Positions 48,801-62,100 of a DNA stretch of 64,000 nt are shown here, one piece after another. Location of the stretch: contig VWZF01002261.1 in the NCBI GenBank assembly GCA_013396755.1, forward strand, positions 62,001 through 126,000, in the 5' to 3' direction. This DNA comes from Sclerurus mexicanus. Lineage: Eukaryota; Chordata; Aves; Passeriformes; Furnariidae. The translations under genes and the position numbers were made by a program. The notes under the pieces are model-generated. The model saw nothing but the letters and a program-made list of their open reading frames with translations. It was not told the origin of the DNA and made no database searches. Each line of letters opens with the position of its first letter. Position 1 is the first letter of the stretch.

Positions 48801-51800
48801 AAGTAGCAGCTATCAAAAGTATTTGTGTATCAGTCACTCCCTGAAAATGGTTTTCTATTTAATCCTGGAAAAGAGAGAGATGATCTATCCAACTTGATGA
48901 AGGTACAGGTAATTTAGTGTGAAGGCAAATCCCTCTTCAAAAGGAAGAAATGCTTTCTTCTTTACAATTGTATTTAGGAACCTAAAAAACAATCTTTGTG
49001 TAGGATAAATGACATAAAGTTATATGAATGATTCTCCTGAACACTATTAAATATGTTTAGAGGCCTAACTCTTAACAGATTTCTATTATGAGCTCTTTCC
49101 TTCATCCAGGCACTCATGAGTTTAATTTATTTATATCTGGGAGTGTGTACCCATGTCCAACTGAATTTGAACATTTGGCATGAGTTTTTTTCTAAGTGCT
49201 TCATAAGGATTGTATAATTAAATATCATAAATACATTAGTAAATATAGATCCATGTAATTTTGGTAGATGAGCTTTGCTAGAGTGGGAGTCTCTACTGCA
49301 AGTAGAAAACATCTTCATTTTTATTTAGTTGAGATTTTGAATTTGATATTTAAAAACAATTATAACTTCAGCCTTGGTAATTTCCATTCGTATACGTGTC
49401 AGTATAAATATGTGTATGCATATACACACGCATTCTTTATAATGCCTACACAACACAGGCATTCTTTCCATTTTACAACAGAAACAGCAAATCCAGAATT
49501 CAGACATAGTAGAATTGAGCTGCACAGCAACTCCTGTTGCCTTGGTTACGTGGCTGAAGTATTTTCTGGACTATTGAATCAGTGTATAGTATTTAAATAG
49601 AAAAATGTATGAATATTTTCATAACAGTTTTGCTCACACTTCGTTACGATGTAACTAATAACTCATTGCCAGTTCCCTAATGCTAAACTTATGAATGATT
49701 TACTCTCTGCAGCAACAAAAGGGGCATAATTAAAGAGCAGTGTTGAATAAGGATGGCTTTCTGCTCATTGCACTATGTAGCCATGCATAAAACAACTTCC
49801 ATGTCATGCTGGTTCTTTTCTCCATGCTCAGGAAATACCTTTTAGAAGTGTGAACATAAGAGAGAGTGAAGGATGCTGGAGTGGAGCATTCCCTCTGGAA
49901 TGCACCTGAGGCTGTGCAGGTCAGCAGCCAAGGCTGGGGCAGGTAAAACCTCTGGCAGCCCCCAGGGTACAGCAGGAGAGAGAAGGGAGGGCAAGTGAAG
50001 TAGCAAGGAATTAGCAAAACATCTTACAAGGAAAGCTTCTTGGATGGAAATGGGAATATATGGTTTTTATGGCGTTTAAACACAGCTGGGATTTACTATC
50101 TGTGCCATGCCATGTCCTGTGTGAAACCCCTGAAATCTGCAGCTTTGTGGAAGCATCTTCAATCTTAGATTCTTTCCTTGGTTTGTTACTCTGCTTGTGA
50201 CTTACTGATATCCTTGTGCTGGAAGCTTGTGTTAATTTTTCAAGACCCGTTGTACAATTTCATTTTATCATTTATTCCGCTAATGCGCTGTGAATACAAA
50301 TTTCGTAGCACACTTTGTATTATCTCGGTATCTTCGTGTGACCTGAGAGACGTTCAGACATTCCTACGTGGAGTTCATTCTGATTACAGAAAGCCTCCAC
50401 CCGTTGCAACCCAGTGTGATTTGACTGGCTAGAGTGAGAGTAAACAGCATTGACTGAACTGTAGAAATGCTGTTTTAGTTTAGATTTGACAGCCTGTGCA
50501 ACATTCGGGTCTTACCTTTACAATGATGTAAAAAAAAAAAAAAAGATAGGAGTTGAGTTTAGCTCTTTCAAGGTAGGTTTTCAGGTAGCTTGATGTCTTG
50601 GTAATACATATAGATACAAAAAACATGGTATGCATTAAATAAGGTACTGTAATATTTATTCTAAAGTGTTTATCAGAAAATTACTTTGGAAGGTGTTACC
50701 ATACTAGTTAGTCACAATAGGAAATTAAAAATCAGAAATTCATTTCTGCAGTGAAAACCCAAAGCTTTTTACGTCTTACTTAAGGCCTTAATATCACTTC
50801 AGTATGGCAATAGTTTCCTGAAGTGTGTCTAACAACTGTTGGACACTTCAGGTGCTGGAAAGGAGATGCCTGATGGGATTCTCACCAATGTGCTGTGAAA
50901 AGCCAGCCTTGTGGCCTATTGCATTGTGATTTATGAGCTGTCTCATCTGTATCACCTGCTTGATTCCCAGGTTTTACCAGCTTGCAGCTTTCAATATTCC
51001 AGTGCTGCTGAAGGGTAGGAGGCTTCTGGTAATGCTTTTTTACACCATTTTGGTGGTCAAGAACCTTCACGTTGCAGGCAGTTTCCTCCAGTAGCGCCAA
51101 CGCTATTTTGACAGAGTTCTGGTGAGTTTTGCTGCTGTCAGGAGGCTCTGGAAAGTACCTGCAGCTACTGGACACTCTGAGGTGGTTTTTCGTACTCCAC
51201 CAGTGAATCATAGTCCCTTCAGAGTAAAAATCTTTATCAAAAGTGCTCTGACTATATATTGTTTTCAGGAAACACCTGGTACACCCTGAGAATGTTCAGA
51301 GGGACAGCACAGGGAATAGCAAAGCTGCTTTCGTTCTAGCATTCATGTAATCGTGTCTTGTGACTGTTTCCGTGATATACCTGCGTTTGCGTTCTCTTCA
51401 GAAGCAATAGGTGTGTGCACTAACCCAGTAATGGATGATGCTGTAAGTGACCTAGAGAAAAGATCAGCTTGATAACACTTGATGGAAGTAGTGATTTCCA
51501 GTTCCAATCAGTGATGAATTAATGAATTGTTAAGTGTTTTAATGCCTTCCTCTTTCTCCTGCCCTTTTTAAATACATTTAGCAAACTAGTGCTTCTATAG
51601 TCAGATTCATTACTGAGAAAGGACTAAGACCAAAAAAACCACTTGAGATAAGAGGCAAATGACTGCTATACATAGTGCTTCTCTCCTACCACCCATAGAT
51701 ACCTTGATGCAGGATAAAATTAAATTATTGTTGATTTTTGCTGATTAGATTCAGTTCTTCTGTTAGATTACAGAGGTCAAATTCATCACATTATGTGTTT

Positions 51801-53084
51801 ACCAAAAGTAGAAAGGAGTCCTCTTCAATCTCAGCTACAATATAGCAGGATTTTAATCACATCTTAAAGTTCTGTGCCAATTCCCAATGAATACTTGGAG
51901 GAGGTTATAGAAAATTATTTACTTCTAAGTAGTAGTTCATCTGAGGTGAAATAAATTCATTTACTCCCTGAGAATACTGTGTCTCCATAATTTTTGTGTT
52001 TTTGAAAGGGGGAAGAAGTGTTACAGTAATTCCACTAATAAAAGTTATTTAAGAATCTTTCTGAAGGATAATCACACAGGTACAGTGAGTTGCATAGTAA
52101 AAGTAGCTAAGGTTGTTTTTGTTTGTTTTTCTTTGTTTTAGTGGTTTTTTTCTGATTTAAACAATTATTATGTAGTGTTTATCATGAGACTAAATTCTGC
52201 AGTCTTCTGCTAACAAATGGAAGTGTTAGTTCAATCTGTTGTACTAGCTGTGGTTTTGTGCTTTACTTAGAGTCAATTTCAATTAAATTACGTGATATGT
52301 GCCTAATACTAAGTAGGATGATAAAACGAAGATTCCAAAACTATTTTTTTCCAAAGAATGCTTACTTGTAACTCCTCTGTGTTCTGAAATTTTTTGGCTT
52401 AAAAAGGAAAAAGAAGCTTCTCAAAACCCCTAGGCGGACTTCTTTTCGTCTTGTTTTCTTTTAGATTCCTATTTTTTTTCCTAATTATTTTCTTCAATTT
52501 ACTCCTTCCAAAATCAAAAGTAAGCTCAGTGGGTCAGCAGAGACAGTTCCTTGTCCAGCTCCTGCTTGCAGTGGCAGTAAGTTGAGTCCTGTTGCTGGTG
52601 AGAGAAACAGCCTAAGGGGCCTTTCCCCTGGCCAGGAGTTCACAGCAGTCTGATCATAAATCTCATTGCAGAGCACCTTCAAACGGAGCAGGAACAGGGC
52701 AGTCTTTCTGATGGTGACTTTACAGAAGGTGTTTTCCTTTGTCTTGGAGCAGGTAACCTGACCTGATGGTCTCACACCAGTTCTGAGAAATGTGGAGAAC
52801 AACATTAGAATCCAAGTTTTTTTCCTTGCGCTAATTGGAAAGCAGATTTCTTTTTTTTTGTCTGTAGCTACATTTCTGGTACTTAGGACCCTGAAGCCAT
52901 GTGAAAGTTTAGTTGTTGATTTTTCTCATTCACAGAAAGCCGGAACAGAATAGTTTTTCTCAAGTGAGAAAAGAGAGAAGTACAAGGAGCTGGTGGCCTC
53001 TAGCCAGTCTTTCAGATGGGAAGGCTGCTGTGTGCTCACCTTCACTCAGGAGCGCTAACTTGGAATCTCCAGCTGGACAGATGC

Positions 53085-53195
53085 TTGGACAATGCTCTCA
53101 GGCACGTGGTGTGATTCTTGGGGCTGCCCCATTCAGGACCAGAAGTTGGACTTGGGTGATCCTGCTGGGTCCTTTCCAACTCTGTGATTCTGTGA
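53085..53195 (+). repeat. CR1 LINE 3' end
   Basis: The + strand reads AAGTTGGACTTGGGTGATCC, TGCTGGGTCCTTTCCAACTC and ends TGTGATTCTGTGA. It is a sense-strand CR1 tail of the 'GGACTTGGGTGATCC' type. The left end is approximate. Confidence 0.8.
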
Positions 53196-56100
53196 CTTTA
53201 ACAGGAGAAAATGTACTTATATTCTAGTCAGGAAGCTCTAATTCGCTCTCTCTATGGAGATATTTGCTACTTTCTGATGTCACTGAGGGAACACTGAATA
53301 TAAATTGTCACTGGAGATTTTGGGAGGAGGCAAACCGCATGCCTAACTGTTGTGGTTTTGATTCCGAAGGGAGGAAAAATGCTGGGAAATTGCTTTGCAC
53401 CAATAAAAAGCATGAGTAGATGTCATTGGAGATGGCTGTGTACATTTAACCACAATCTTGCTTTGCAATTGCAGTGTCAGCACGGAAGAAAGGAGCAAAG
53501 GTTTTATTTTCCCAGTAGTGGGGATGAGATGTGGTGAGGTGCATTATGTGTAGTTACAATTCATGCTGTAGCTTCTCTTTCTTCATATTACCTCAAAAGT
53601 ATGTTGAAAGAATATAATTTGCTTTGTAAAGTTCTTTCATAAACATAAAAATCTCAGGAATTCAGAGCTTTGTGTGTTAATAATATTTCAAGGAATTGTA
53701 TTTGTATTGAGCCCTGGCTTGTACTGGGCAGGTTTCTTTTAATGATTGCATGTAGAGCTGCCAGTTTTGCCTCGCTTATTTATAGTATGAGTGGCCCAGG
53801 TTGGGTTGTGTTAGCAGGCTGCATTGGGAGACCCACGCAAGTGTGCTGAAGTAACTCAGAGCGATGGCAGTAGATAAAATGTGGCAGAGACACGTTGTAA
53901 TACGAAGGAAAGGTACAAACTTATGGATAGCATAAGGATGTGAAGTTTCATTTAAAACAGTTCTGCTATTTAAAGCTGTTTTGCCCTGGTAGCCAAATAT
54001 TATTTTAATCTGTCATTTGGCACGTTTAGTTGGACTGTAAGCCTCTGTTATAGTTCAGGGGTGGAAGAACAGAGCAGTTCTCTGAAAGCAGTGATCAGCT
54101 ATGAGGCAGCAGCACTGAGCTCCTTTGTGGGTCTTTGGTCCCTGTCTTAGAGAGGTGGCAGTGCCTCTGGTGGGTCTGATGGAGGGGGTAAAGGCAAGAG
54201 CAGAAGGATGCTGCAGCCCTGCTCTGGGGAGCTGGTGACAGCTGACAGCACTGACAAGGGTTCTCCATCCCGTGTCTGTGGTCACAGAAAATTATCTGCC
54301 CAAGAGTGGAGCAGAAGAAAGGAAAGCAGAGCCAGTCTGCGTGGAGGGGACAGAGAGGGCTGATAGTGCCCACAGGGCTTGTTTTTTGACATATATTATG
54401 CTAAGTTTTTTAATTTCTGTTATTCAAAAAATAAGGGTCAGCTCAGAATGAAAGATACGTTGCATATGAATCAATACACTGTCCTACAAATATTCAGTAC
54501 CACATGAATAAAGTCAGTGTAGTTAGTGTTGGAGAAAACCTGATAAATATTTTGACACAAAAGGAGAGAATGTCAGCCGCTTACTGTGGAGAGTTTGGCA
54601 GTCTTTTCAAATTAGGCAATTTGGACTAGTTTTCCATTATTTTTGGCCCACTTTGCTGGCCCTGTACTGGTCTATCAGAAACATCACAAGTAATTTTCTG
54701 AAAGGGACTTTTTTTTTGAGAAATAAGATGATACACTTTTCTTTGTATGGGAAAAGATCACGTATGTAAAAGACTGACCTGATAAACCAAATCTTCCTTT
54801 CACTTATTTCACTGTGCTCAGATGTTAACTTTGAGTGCTGGAAGAGTTGTTTGATTGGCCTCAAACTTACACATTTCCTTTCTAGCACGTCAGAGGACTT
54901 TAGGAGCATGCATTTGATCACTGCAATAACTTTTGGTAATTAGAGGCATGGAAAAATACCATTCCTAAAAAGTGAATAAAAATAGTTGAGATTGTTATCT
55001 TTAGGAGAAGAAGGAAATAAGGGGAATGCCAAAAGCATGCCAAATTATGAGTGTGTTTAGTGGCTGTAGCTGTAAAATTCATAAATGCAATGTGGGAATA
55101 ACAGTTTGGGCAAAATGCTGAGATCATCAGGCTACAACCACCTCCTTGTCCAACAGAGGCTGGAATTTCAGCCCCTTTGGGTTAAGCTTTTCTCAAAAGA
55201 AGGGCTGGAGAAGAAAAATTATTGGTTGATGAGAAACTGTTGTAAAAAGAGTGAGTTTCTCCTAATAGGTAAATTGGATTTTATCAAAAGCATCACACTA
55301 TTTGAGAGCAGGGCAGTTTAAGTGTTTAATTTAAAGAGAACTTTGGCAACTTTGTTATATTAGAGAGTCATTGCTGAAATAAACTTGAGTCTGTCTATTC
55401 AAATCCCTAGTTTCCAACTATTGTGCTTCTACATCCTGCAAGGCACAGACAAATATTTTCCATGAGGGAAAAGAGAATGGTGAGAGTAAGGGCAGGCAGC
55501 AAGATTTGTGCTTTTTTCAAGCTACACTTCGACAATCAAAGCATGCACATTTTTTTCTGTTACTGTTTCTGGTTTGCAGATGTGAGATTAGATAAAAGTG
55601 AAACATGCAAAGATTTCCAAGGATAAAAATTTCTGGACAACAGAAAAAGTGATAGTAAAAGGCATAATGAAAAAGCTTTAATGAAGAGGTCTCGTCAGTT
55701 ACGATGTGCAAGAGAGCTTCCCCCTCTTTTCATTGGATTTTAGGACCTAATTTATCTTTTGACACAGCTGGTTTTTACTGAATGTTGGCTGTGTTTTCCA
55801 GGTTGGAATATTTGCTTCTTTTTGTTGATTTTGTCCCCTTGGAGAACATGCCACCCTGTTGTGTTTAATAACTAAAATAAGTTCCTAATGCGTATAGCTT
55901 TATAAAGTCATACTTAGAGTCTACTGACTTTTTTTTTTGTTCCCTGACGTGTTTCCTTTGTTAGACAGTGAGTCACAAGCTGTCTCATCCTATTAATAGC
56001 TTATTAATTTTTAATTTCAAAATCTACTTTTGTAAATGTACTGTATTCAGTAAATCATTAGGAGTTCTCTGCTTCTGTAAATTCCTAATTATGCTTTTTG

Positions 56101-59043
56101 AGGTGGTTTTATCAGTTTGATTTGTTGGCTACATACAAATTGTATGGATTAACAAACAGCTTGCTAAGAAAATCCTCTGTTTATTGGAGGGTGATGGTTT
56201 TCTTCTCAAATACAACATGTCTCTGGATAACTGTTCCTGGCGGCACGGCTTGTGCATGGTGCTTTGTGATTTGGCTTTTAAATCTTAGTTCCTAGTGGTA
56301 TGTATTAAGAATAAGTAATTGGAAACAAGATCAACAATGTGAATTCTGGCAATATTCTTTAATCTTTCTTCATAAATATTTTGAAAGTAATTTAAAATAC
56401 TTATATTGTTAATGGCAATACAGTGTTACCATCTCTCAGGTCTGAATTAGAGAAGCTGTCAGGGATGCTGTGAAGGAGAAGCAAGGAGGGCTTTATGTAG
56501 CAATTCTCAGTTGAACATGTTTGGCAGGATTTAAACCCTTTTGTTAGCGTGTCATACTTTGAAAGGTGTTTCAGGGATGGTTTAGATGGTGGTGATACAT
56601 GCTGATAAGCAATCTTGAAGCAAATGGAAAAGGAAGAGCCTCAAATCCAGAAAGTAATGAGAAATGTGCTTTAAAACTAACAGTAATTTCTGTGGTTTAC
56701 AAAATAACATTAAGACGGAAGATTTAGTCCTGGGTATCTCCTCCTTTAAGTAATGCCTTATCCTGGAAAAGGCTTTCAAGGAAATGTTAGTGGAGATAGA
56801 TAAAGTAGCCCCTTTATTAGAAGCTTCTCAGGTGCGCAGTAAAAGTATGTGCACACGTGCCAGCCAAATGTTAGTTTATATAACTTCCAGTAATTAACAT
56901 ATTTGAGGATTATACCCAACCTGTGATACCATTTTCCCCTAGTGCCCCTCTCCCCCAGAACTCTTGGAGCCCCTGCCAGGGCTCTGAACTTTCTCTCCTG
57001 TTTTGGCTACGAGTTATCTCATTGTCTCAGTTGGAGTCCTTGCAGGTGTTCTGCAAAACAGCGTGTCCTTGGTAAGTGTCTCTAACAGAATTTGAGGAAT
57101 GCGCTTGAAAATGTTCAGTAACTTCTAAATGCTGCTTAAAATCTGAGAGACTCAGGAAAACTTATTCAACTTATATAACTGTGAAAATCTATAAAATGAA
57201 CATTAAAATCCTTAGGCATTATAAGGAACTTTATTATGTGCATTATGGATTGCCTCTGACCAGTTCACGCCTCTCAGCACTGCCTTTCTGCTCCCTGGTA
57301 AAACCTGCCCTAGATGAACTGAAGTTCTCTTAGAAAAACATAGCTAGGATTCTGTGAGTTTGGTGTTAGACACAAAATGGATCTTATATTTCCAGTATCT
57401 CACCTACTTCTATTCCATCTTTAACAGAAAGAATGGCATGTTATGAAATGCAGAGCGTCTGCATCGTTGTTTTGACTAATTGGAAATCATAATGCTTAAA
57501 AAAAACCCATCAACCAAACCACAAAAAAAACCCCACCCACAGAGCAACTGTTTAATGCCCATGAGAGAGTTGATTGTGTGAAGCTGAACATTCCACTGTC
57601 AGTCTATTAATAATAGAAGAGTTTAGTCATATCTGAACTGTGACTGTGGATTAATAATGGAATGATTATGAATTCTAGGTGAGAAGAAACCCACTTAGCT
57701 GTGGATTTCACGTCTGTTACAAGGTTAGTGGTGCTTGTAGGAAATGACATCTTTACATTGAAAATTTGAAGTGAGCAAAATCATATTTGCTACTTTAAAT
57801 GTACTCCTGAGCTTGTTTTGCTTTACGATTAGGCAAAGTGAGATCTCAGTTTTGGTAGAGCTTTCTGTCATGAGAGTGCTGTTTTATTTGAAAGACCGAA
57901 GGCACACTGCGTTTTAGGCTCTACCCTAGTGCTGAGTCAGCCTTTCAGTCTGGTCCTGACCCCAAGCACTCTGACGTGGCAGAGAGAAACCCATGAATTC
58001 CAGCAGTGGGCTGGCCTTTACCTGATTAGCACAGGTTTGTGTGCGTGCTTGAGCTGACCCACTAAATGTTGGGAGGAAATATCCTCTGGCTGCAGGAATG
58101 ATGTTTCACTGGCCCCACTGTTTCTGGATAATTGCATTTTGCTGTGTGCTCCACCAACTGTAACTGGAGGATAAATTTGTGTCTTAACACCAAAAAGGTT
58201 CCTCAGTCTGTATGCAGATTGTAAGACAGCTATAAAAGCTCATGTTATATTTGGATCTCTTTGGTTATTGCTCACTAAATGTAGACAGTATCCAAAATTA
58301 AACTTTTTAGCAGTAAGGAGTCATGTATTTTTCATGAATTGCTTTTCTGGTCACATATGCTTAAATCACTTTATTTCTGTTGGCTAGCCTTATGACACCT
58401 TTTGACATCCTTTGCAGCATTCTGTAATCTCCAGGAATTTCAGTGCATTTTATATCATGCCTTCTTGATGAAATTCTGCCGGTAGCCTGGCGGCTTAAAT
58501 TTCCATTAGTCCTGCCCAATTAAAAGTAAAAAGAAATGCAAACAAACCAACAAAAACTCCATCATGCATTTCTTAATGTATCCTTCATACCTGGATGCTG
58601 GTGTGGATGTGGTGCCCATAGCATACTCTGAGCCTCTGTGAGATTTTCCGAGCGTGTTGTTAGAGTTGCCTTTGAGCCTCAGGGGCCTGGAGAGCCCCTG
58701 TATTCTCTGCGCACACAGGAGAACAAGTGGGAAGATGGAAGAGTGAAATGAGAGAAATGCAGGTTCTGATTAGCTCTGAAAGGGTGATGGCATGGCATAT
58801 AATGGGAACAATTTAATTTTCTGACCCGCGTGAAACTTCCCTGATGAACCCTTGGCAGTATCTTCTGACCTTTTGATTAACATGTGTCTCCATCCAGAAT
58901 GGTCTCTCCAACCACTAAGTGTGCTACTGATGCTTGTTAACAGCCTATGGATTTGCTTCTGCGTAACCTCTGCTCCCTGTGCATGTGCTGGGCAGAGCCC
59001 AGCTCTGGCCTTCATGCCCAGTGCTTTGGGAGTGGTGAGGGTG

Positions 59044-59109
59044 ATTCCAGGCTGAGCACATCTCATCTGGACATAGATTCCAGCCTGAGTACATCCCCTC
59101 TGCACATAC
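59044..59109. repeat. 33-bp tandem duplication
   Basis: Two adjacent 33-base units, ATTCCAGGCTGAGCACATCT... and ATTCCAGCCTGAGTACATCC..., alike at most positions. They fall inside a 139-codon frame on the - strand and keep it open. Confidence 0.8.
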
Positions 59110-62100
59110 ACAGGCATGTGCAGCCTCTGGCCGCTGCTGGACCTGGGAGGTTGGCTACATCCGGGAAATTCATAGCAGGGACAGCACATTTCAACACTTA
59201 AATGTGCTCGTGCAGTGATTTGGTTTTGAAACTGCTTATTGTTATGGGTATCGATCCTTTGTCTTTATTGTAAAATAAGTATTTGCAAGTTTGCTTTGAA
59301 GTTTGGATTTATCCTAGGGTTTCCCCCTTGCATCAGAACGATCAGTTTGCATGTCTTAACACTCAAATGGCACAAGCGTGCTCTGCCACTCTGTGTAGCT
59401 TTGCTAGGTCTTTTATTACCATTTGCTTCAGGAGCTGTAGCTCTTAGGTAAGCTATTGAGGAAGATACACAATTACAGTGATGATCCAAATGTACGCTGC
59501 CAATCCACTGCAGTACAGATGGGGTTTTATAACCCAGCACTTTTGCTGCTCGTTTTCTAGAAAATGCCAAGAAGTGAAGTAATAGGTTTAAGAAAGTTAG
59601 TTTTATGGAAAGCTGTTGGCATGAGTGTATGTTGTGTAAGTCTGATCAGAGTTGGTCATGACTTCTGGTCAGCTGCAGTTGGAATTACTTTTACCTCTGT
59701 ATTAAGTTGGATACAGTTGTAAAGCAATTTTTTCTTTGCTGATAAGAAACATTAGTAAGTTTAAGGATAGTTGAAGCTCTTTTTGTTTTAGCCAAGATAC
59801 AGCATCTGTTGGGATGTCAGCAACACTGGTATATGTGTTCCTCTCTGACCAAGGAGAAATGGATTTGAAGTAATTTTGTGTTGAGGACTTCAAAAATATT
59901 CTGCTTTGTTTCCTGCAGTCAGTACTAGTGGAAGACTGAATTTTCAGTGAATTTCTTCTGTTGGTCACCAACTAGTGACTTGGTGTTATGACACTTGGAT
60001 TAAAAGCTTTTGCCATGTCCAGTAGGGGTATTAATTTGAAGTGAACTAATACAGCCTATGTCGTGTTAGTACTCGAGGCTTGCTGGGCAGTTTTCAGCAG
60101 TTGCTGCTTTTCCAGCTGCATTTGGCATCGCTGATGTGCATTGGAGTCTTGCAGGGTATATGAAAGGCTGGAAGCTTTTGAGTGAGGCTTTTGAAATGAA
60201 TGAGTGATCTTCTTCATCACTGTCTATAAAGCTACTGCACTTCAACAGTAGATCTCTGTTGTCACCAGACGTTGGTTGTGACCAATTAGCAAGAATAGTT
60301 AATTACTGCTTCTAGCACCGTGTGATTTTTCTGAAGAGTTCAGCTTCTGGGTTCAACATTATTTTAAAATGTGTTTTTCTATTGTATCACTGCTTTTCTC
60401 TGGTGTTCTTTTGCAGTTCCCGCATCCTCCGTGACTTTTTGATGTTGTCAGCTGTAGATGTTTGTATGTTAATGTGAGGTGTGTGTCTGCACTGCAGCGT
60501 GCACAGGGCTGTTAGTGAAGTGCAACATCCTCTGCTTGACTGGGCTGCTCCTGCAGTTCAGGGACCAGCTTCAATGTGCTCTTCTGGAATCTGACGAAGG
60601 GTGGTTGCCTAAACTTGCTGGTTTTTATTATTGAGCAACTGTACTTGCATCATAGGGAGAAAACAATTTAGTGGTAATAAAGAGTAATTTGTCTGTAATG
60701 ATATGCTCGTATAATTTATTAGACAAATGATTTTAAAGAATCAAGGCAGCCTCAAACGACATTGAAAACTGCCAGCTAGCCAGCAGTGTTGATAGGAGAC
60801 TTCATTCATATCTTTTCAAATAATGACATTGCAATTTTGGCAAACTGTCAAGTCCAGTCAGTATGTGGGTATTTGTTTCTAGTGATTTCTCTTTAATTCT
60901 GCTTAGTAATAACCTACAACAGAGGTTGTTGGTGGTAATTTGGCACAAGTGGAGGCCTGACACAGAGGCAGTGATATTATCTAACCAGAAAGCTGCATTG
61001 CATCTTACTTTTTGGGAAGGTCACCCTGTGAAGTCAACTTCCAAATGCAGGACAATGCAGGGACATTTCCATTAATGGGAAAAAATCCCAACCAACCAGT
61101 ATAGTTTATTTTTATCCCCCCTCTCCCCTATTTTCTTCCTTTTTTTTTTCATTTGTCATTGAGTTTTGATCAAGTTGTTTATAGAGATTTTCAGTCTGTT
61201 TTTTTTCTACAAACCCAAGGATTTTGTGCTATTCTTTGGCCATTGAGGCAGGAGATTTGCAGAGGCAATATGGAACAACTGGATCCTGGGTGGTGAGGAT
61301 GGAGCACTGTGTGTGAAGCCCAAAATGCATTTGAGAATGGTGAGGGCACCAAAAGTAACAAAGTATGTCAGGTTTTTTCTTCCCCCCTTCCCTGGTTCTT
61401 TGGATTTCTGCAGCTGTGGTAAAAGACTAGTTGCTTCCCAAAAATATGAAAAAATTGGTGTCTTTGATTATGACTATAACGTGTCACAGGAAAAGCAAAG
61501 TTAAATTTTGAGTGTTTACTGGGCTGAATCTTGGAAGGAGGGAGAAATATGCTTTGCCTGTAATATTCTGAGTTTCCAATAAGTCATGTGAATTTTCCAC
61601 TGAATTGTTAGTTGTAAGTAGCTGTATGTCTATGCAGAGCTCACATTCTAAATTGTTTTCAAAAAGAGTAAGCCAAAGACATTCCAGTGAAAATCAGTGT
61701 CATGTTATTGCACCTTTCTTACTGTCCCTCAGAAAAAAAAAATAAAAAAAATTAGAATGGTAATAGGTACATGATTTAAAACTCTATCCATAGAAAGCTG
61801 AAAGCTACTGCTGCTTTAATGTGTTTTGGTTTTGCTTTTTAATTAGGAATATATCTGGTGGGGATTAAATTGCTTTTTGTTGTTGCACATTGAGAAACAG
61901 AGAAAATTCAAAATCAAACCAGAATTGTTTAAGAAAATACGGATTTCTGAATAATTCCAGATACTAGGGTGCAGTATGCTATGATTTCTTTGTTTCCTTT
62001 GGTCACATAGCATTAGTGACTCCTTACTCAACTCAATCAAAGCAATTCCTTTGATTTAAGTACCCCAAGGTCATTTTAAAAACATGAGCACACAAAAAGA

